Assembly (NCBI GenBank): GCA_033807695.1
Contig: CM066307.1
Span: 930,001-994,000, forward strand
Length of the DNA stretch: 64,000 bases
Direction: 5' to 3'
Origin: Daedaleopsis sinensis
Lineage: Eukaryota > Basidiomycota > Agaricomycetes > Polyporales > Polyporaceae
Below, one piece after another: positions 61,872 to 64,000 of the stretch. Under the pieces are notes generated by a model. The model worked only from the letters and a program-made list of their open reading frames with translations, was not told where the DNA came from and searched no databases. Within the stretch, counting starts at the first letter, position 1; the number at the start of each line of letters is the position of its first letter. The translations under genes were made by a program, and so were the position numbers.

Positions 61872-62099
61872 TCAAATTTCCTACAAACATTTAGGATGAG
61901 GTGCGCTCAAAGCCCAAGAAGACGCTGCAATACTCACCAGTGTCGCCCTCATATTCAACCATGTGCGGCAGTCAGGCCGTTCGCGGTCCGCCGCCATTAG
62001 GGGCACATATTCCTCCACCAAAGTGTAAATAGTGAAGCAGATCGCAAGGCCCGTAAAAGCGGTGTATAAGAATGGATTGTTGGCGATGAACGAGAGCAT
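61872..62099 (-). CDS. Small hypothetical one-pass membrane protein (about 56 aa)
   Basis: Too short to stand out as an ORF, but it has a clean two-exon structure. ATG at 62099 encodes MLSFIANNPFLYTAFTGLAI, CFTIYTLVEEYVPLMAADRE and RPDCRTWLNMRATL. A 57-bp intron (GTGAGTATT...TTGTAG) follows, and exon 2 is just GAA ATT TGA. The N-terminal half is one hydrophobic helix of about 20 residues; the rest is a short, charged tail with one Cys. Family unknown. It could be a mitochondrial or ER micropeptide, or a remnant of a longer gene truncated by transposons. The canonical donor, acceptor and intron size argue that it is real. Confidence 0.5.
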
Positions 62100-64000
62100 G
62101 ATGGTTTTTTGTTGAGCGTAGGTGCCTGGTGCACTGACGTTGTGGTATGGAGAGGTGTGAATTTGAGCGAGGAGCAGGTCCGGATCCCTCCTCACTTGTA
62201 TGCTCTACATTCCAATGATGCCTTTGTTGAGCTCCGCGAAGTGCTGAAAGCAGTGTTTAGTGGGGAAATAAGTGGCCAGCACAAAGTAGGGGAATTGATT
62301 ATTAAATATTGGAACATTTGAACCTGAGTAGTGTCGGAGAGTCGGCCAGGGTCTGCCGGGCAGCAAGGTGACGTGGGAACAACCTGGGGTGCCCGAGAAG
62401 CCATTCTGAGTTCGCAGTACTGAGCGCTGAGTTGCAACGTACGGTGCGCGGTCAGTAATGTTCAGTACTACGGCGCTGGTACCAGCTTTCGTCCGATTCC
62501 ATGACTGTCACTGTCCTCAACAACTCACTGATACACCTGGCCTTATTGCTAATACTACTCGGCACTGACATATCTACGGCCGCAGAATCATTCGTGGAAT
62601 GGCCTTGGTACACATCCAACTCAGCTTCTACAATCGATCAGGCGGTGGTGCTGGGATAAAGGTTGTTGAAGGTGGTTATGGCTTACCGGTGGTGCTGGAG
62701 CCCCAGGAGCATCTTATCAGTAAGCGTTCATTCACGTTCATCACTCAAAGGCGACAAAATGTATGCAAGCACCTTTGTCAAAGGACCATCGACCACTGTG
62801 CGGATGTGAGTCGAACCAGGACGCACCTCAGTGACTTGGATGCATCTCCGAGTTGGGGCAGATCAGTAAGCATGAAACATGCAGATTGGAGCAGCCATTA
62901 TACATACATGAGCGTTGATCTCCTTGACCTAGTTGGCCCGAGGAGCTGGAAGGGATATGTCAAGTCAGTTACATCTGCCTGCAAAACTCGGAGGAGGCGG
63001 AGGAGAGGATAATATAAGCGCCTGGGGCTGGCACTGGTGGTATTTTTGCCGAGGGCCAAGGGTAATTGTTTCCATGACATGTATGGCGCTAAAGCACCGT
63101 ATATATGCCACGTCACCGCTGGCACTCTTTTCCCCAGACCGCCAACACAGGAACCCAGGCAGGGACGTGCGCGCAGCGTCCCTCTTGTGCAATGGGGTGT
63201 TCTCTGCAGCTGTCCTCTCAATGCTGGCCACGTTGAGACTACGGGATGGCTTGCATGGGATCCTGAGGGGAAAATCAGTACGTTTGCATGTCTGAAAATA
63301 CCCTCCATTGTTCTTTGGCAACATGGTCTCACCCCACATCCCCCCCTGAGCATCACCAAAATGTTGGCGACATCGACGATGCTCACTAACCGTGGTGAGC
63401 ACCGCCAAAGAATGTCGGCGACGTCGACGGGGCTTGCTTCGGTTAGATCCTGCAGTATGCTCGAGGACCTTTGGGAAGTAGATTTCTCTACTATATTGTG
63501 CCTGCCTTGCTCATGTCCGATGCATCGCAGAATCTCTATATGCATCACACTGGTTCCTACCAAGCGGAAGAGAGTTTATACGGTGTGTACGAAGCACTAG
63601 TGCTATACATCTACACGCCAAACTAATGTTCCCCATGACTACCCAGGAACATGCACTAGGTGCGGAACACACTCTTGAAGACATTTGCTTTGGCATTATG
63701 TATGTGAATCATCTTTATAGTCTCTGCCACTTTGGCGCATTGTCCTTATGTATCCTTCCAAGGATCCGCCATGTCTGTGGCATGTAGTGCGTACCTCTAT
63801 CTCAGCTTCCCTTGCCTGCAAATAAGCTCAAAGATCCCAGCTCCATGCAACCAAGGCGGCTGAACTTCACATTCCGGCTGTTAGCTTTGCACAATCGAAC
63901 CGCGGTAAGTGGTTAATTTGCAGTATCCTCTAGCCTACACTTGCATTGACATAAAGTGTTTGTCATCTAGGATTGACGCGCCCCCTCAAACGGAGATAGC
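62100..64000. other. Right-edge TE-like region, weak coding fragments only
   Basis: Plus-strand fragments at about 62150-62321 (VNLSEEQVRIPPHLYALHSN, ending ELIIKYWNI) and 62617-62710 look protein-like but have no known family. An imperfect direct repeat of about 27 bp occurs at about 63357 and 63410. No complete gene could be supported, and a gene running off the right edge cannot be excluded. Confidence 0.35.

Overview
The window looks like nuclear DNA of a basidiomycete (Agaricomycetes, plausibly a polyporoid wood-decay fungus). The genes are split by many short introns of about 50-70 bp with GT...AG ends. The aspartic peptidase, the two sesquiterpene synthases, the crotonase and the Git1-type permease have the form usual in Agaricomycetes, and the TE-rich end carries a TET/JBP-like oxygenase of a kind known to be expanded in these fungi. 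Every gene model was spliced by eye from the raw sequence, so exon edges are approximate.

Region 0.8-18.9 kb is a compact housekeeping block: a PHD-finger MYST histone acetyltransferase (-), a LAMMER kinase (+), a 2.4-kb stretch with no recognisable gene, a secreted A1 aspartic peptidase (-), a peroxisomal-type enoyl-CoA hydratase (-), a complex I NDUFB10-like subunit (+), a TRAP-alpha-like ER protein (-), SWD2 (-) and RPB5 (+). SWD2 and RPB5 diverge from a gap of only 106 bp.

Region 18.9-28.5 kb is gene-poor. It holds two tandem paralogous sesquiterpene synthases (340 and 343 aa, same intron positions) separated by 3.8 kb with no tailoring enzyme.

Region 28.5-50.7 kb is again housekeeping: MET2, a membrane-anchored SDR, VPS71/ZNHIT1, a GIT1-like permease, SEM1/DSS1, an Hst3/Hst4-type sirtuin, a small acidic protein, tRNA-Arg(CCG), RAE1, ERG3 and a proline iminopeptidase. 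A 118-bp TA-flanked MITE lies upstream of ERG3. MYST HAT, sirtuin, SWD2 and VPS71 are all chromatin factors, but they lie far apart and nothing suggests co-regulation.

From tRNA-Leu(AAG) at 51.0 kb to the end, the window changes to a transposon-rich, gene-poor landscape. It holds a roughly 285-bp multi-palindromic element, a 1.26-kb terminal-inverted-repeat element with CAGTAGAACC ends, a pyrimidine-rich minisatellite, a truncated basic-secretory-protein-type metallopeptidase, and a decayed 2OG-Fe(II) dioxygenase of TET/JBP type with one apparently mutated splice donor. It also holds LTR-like sequence and a small spliced one-TM protein gene. This last 13 kb is the most interesting part.
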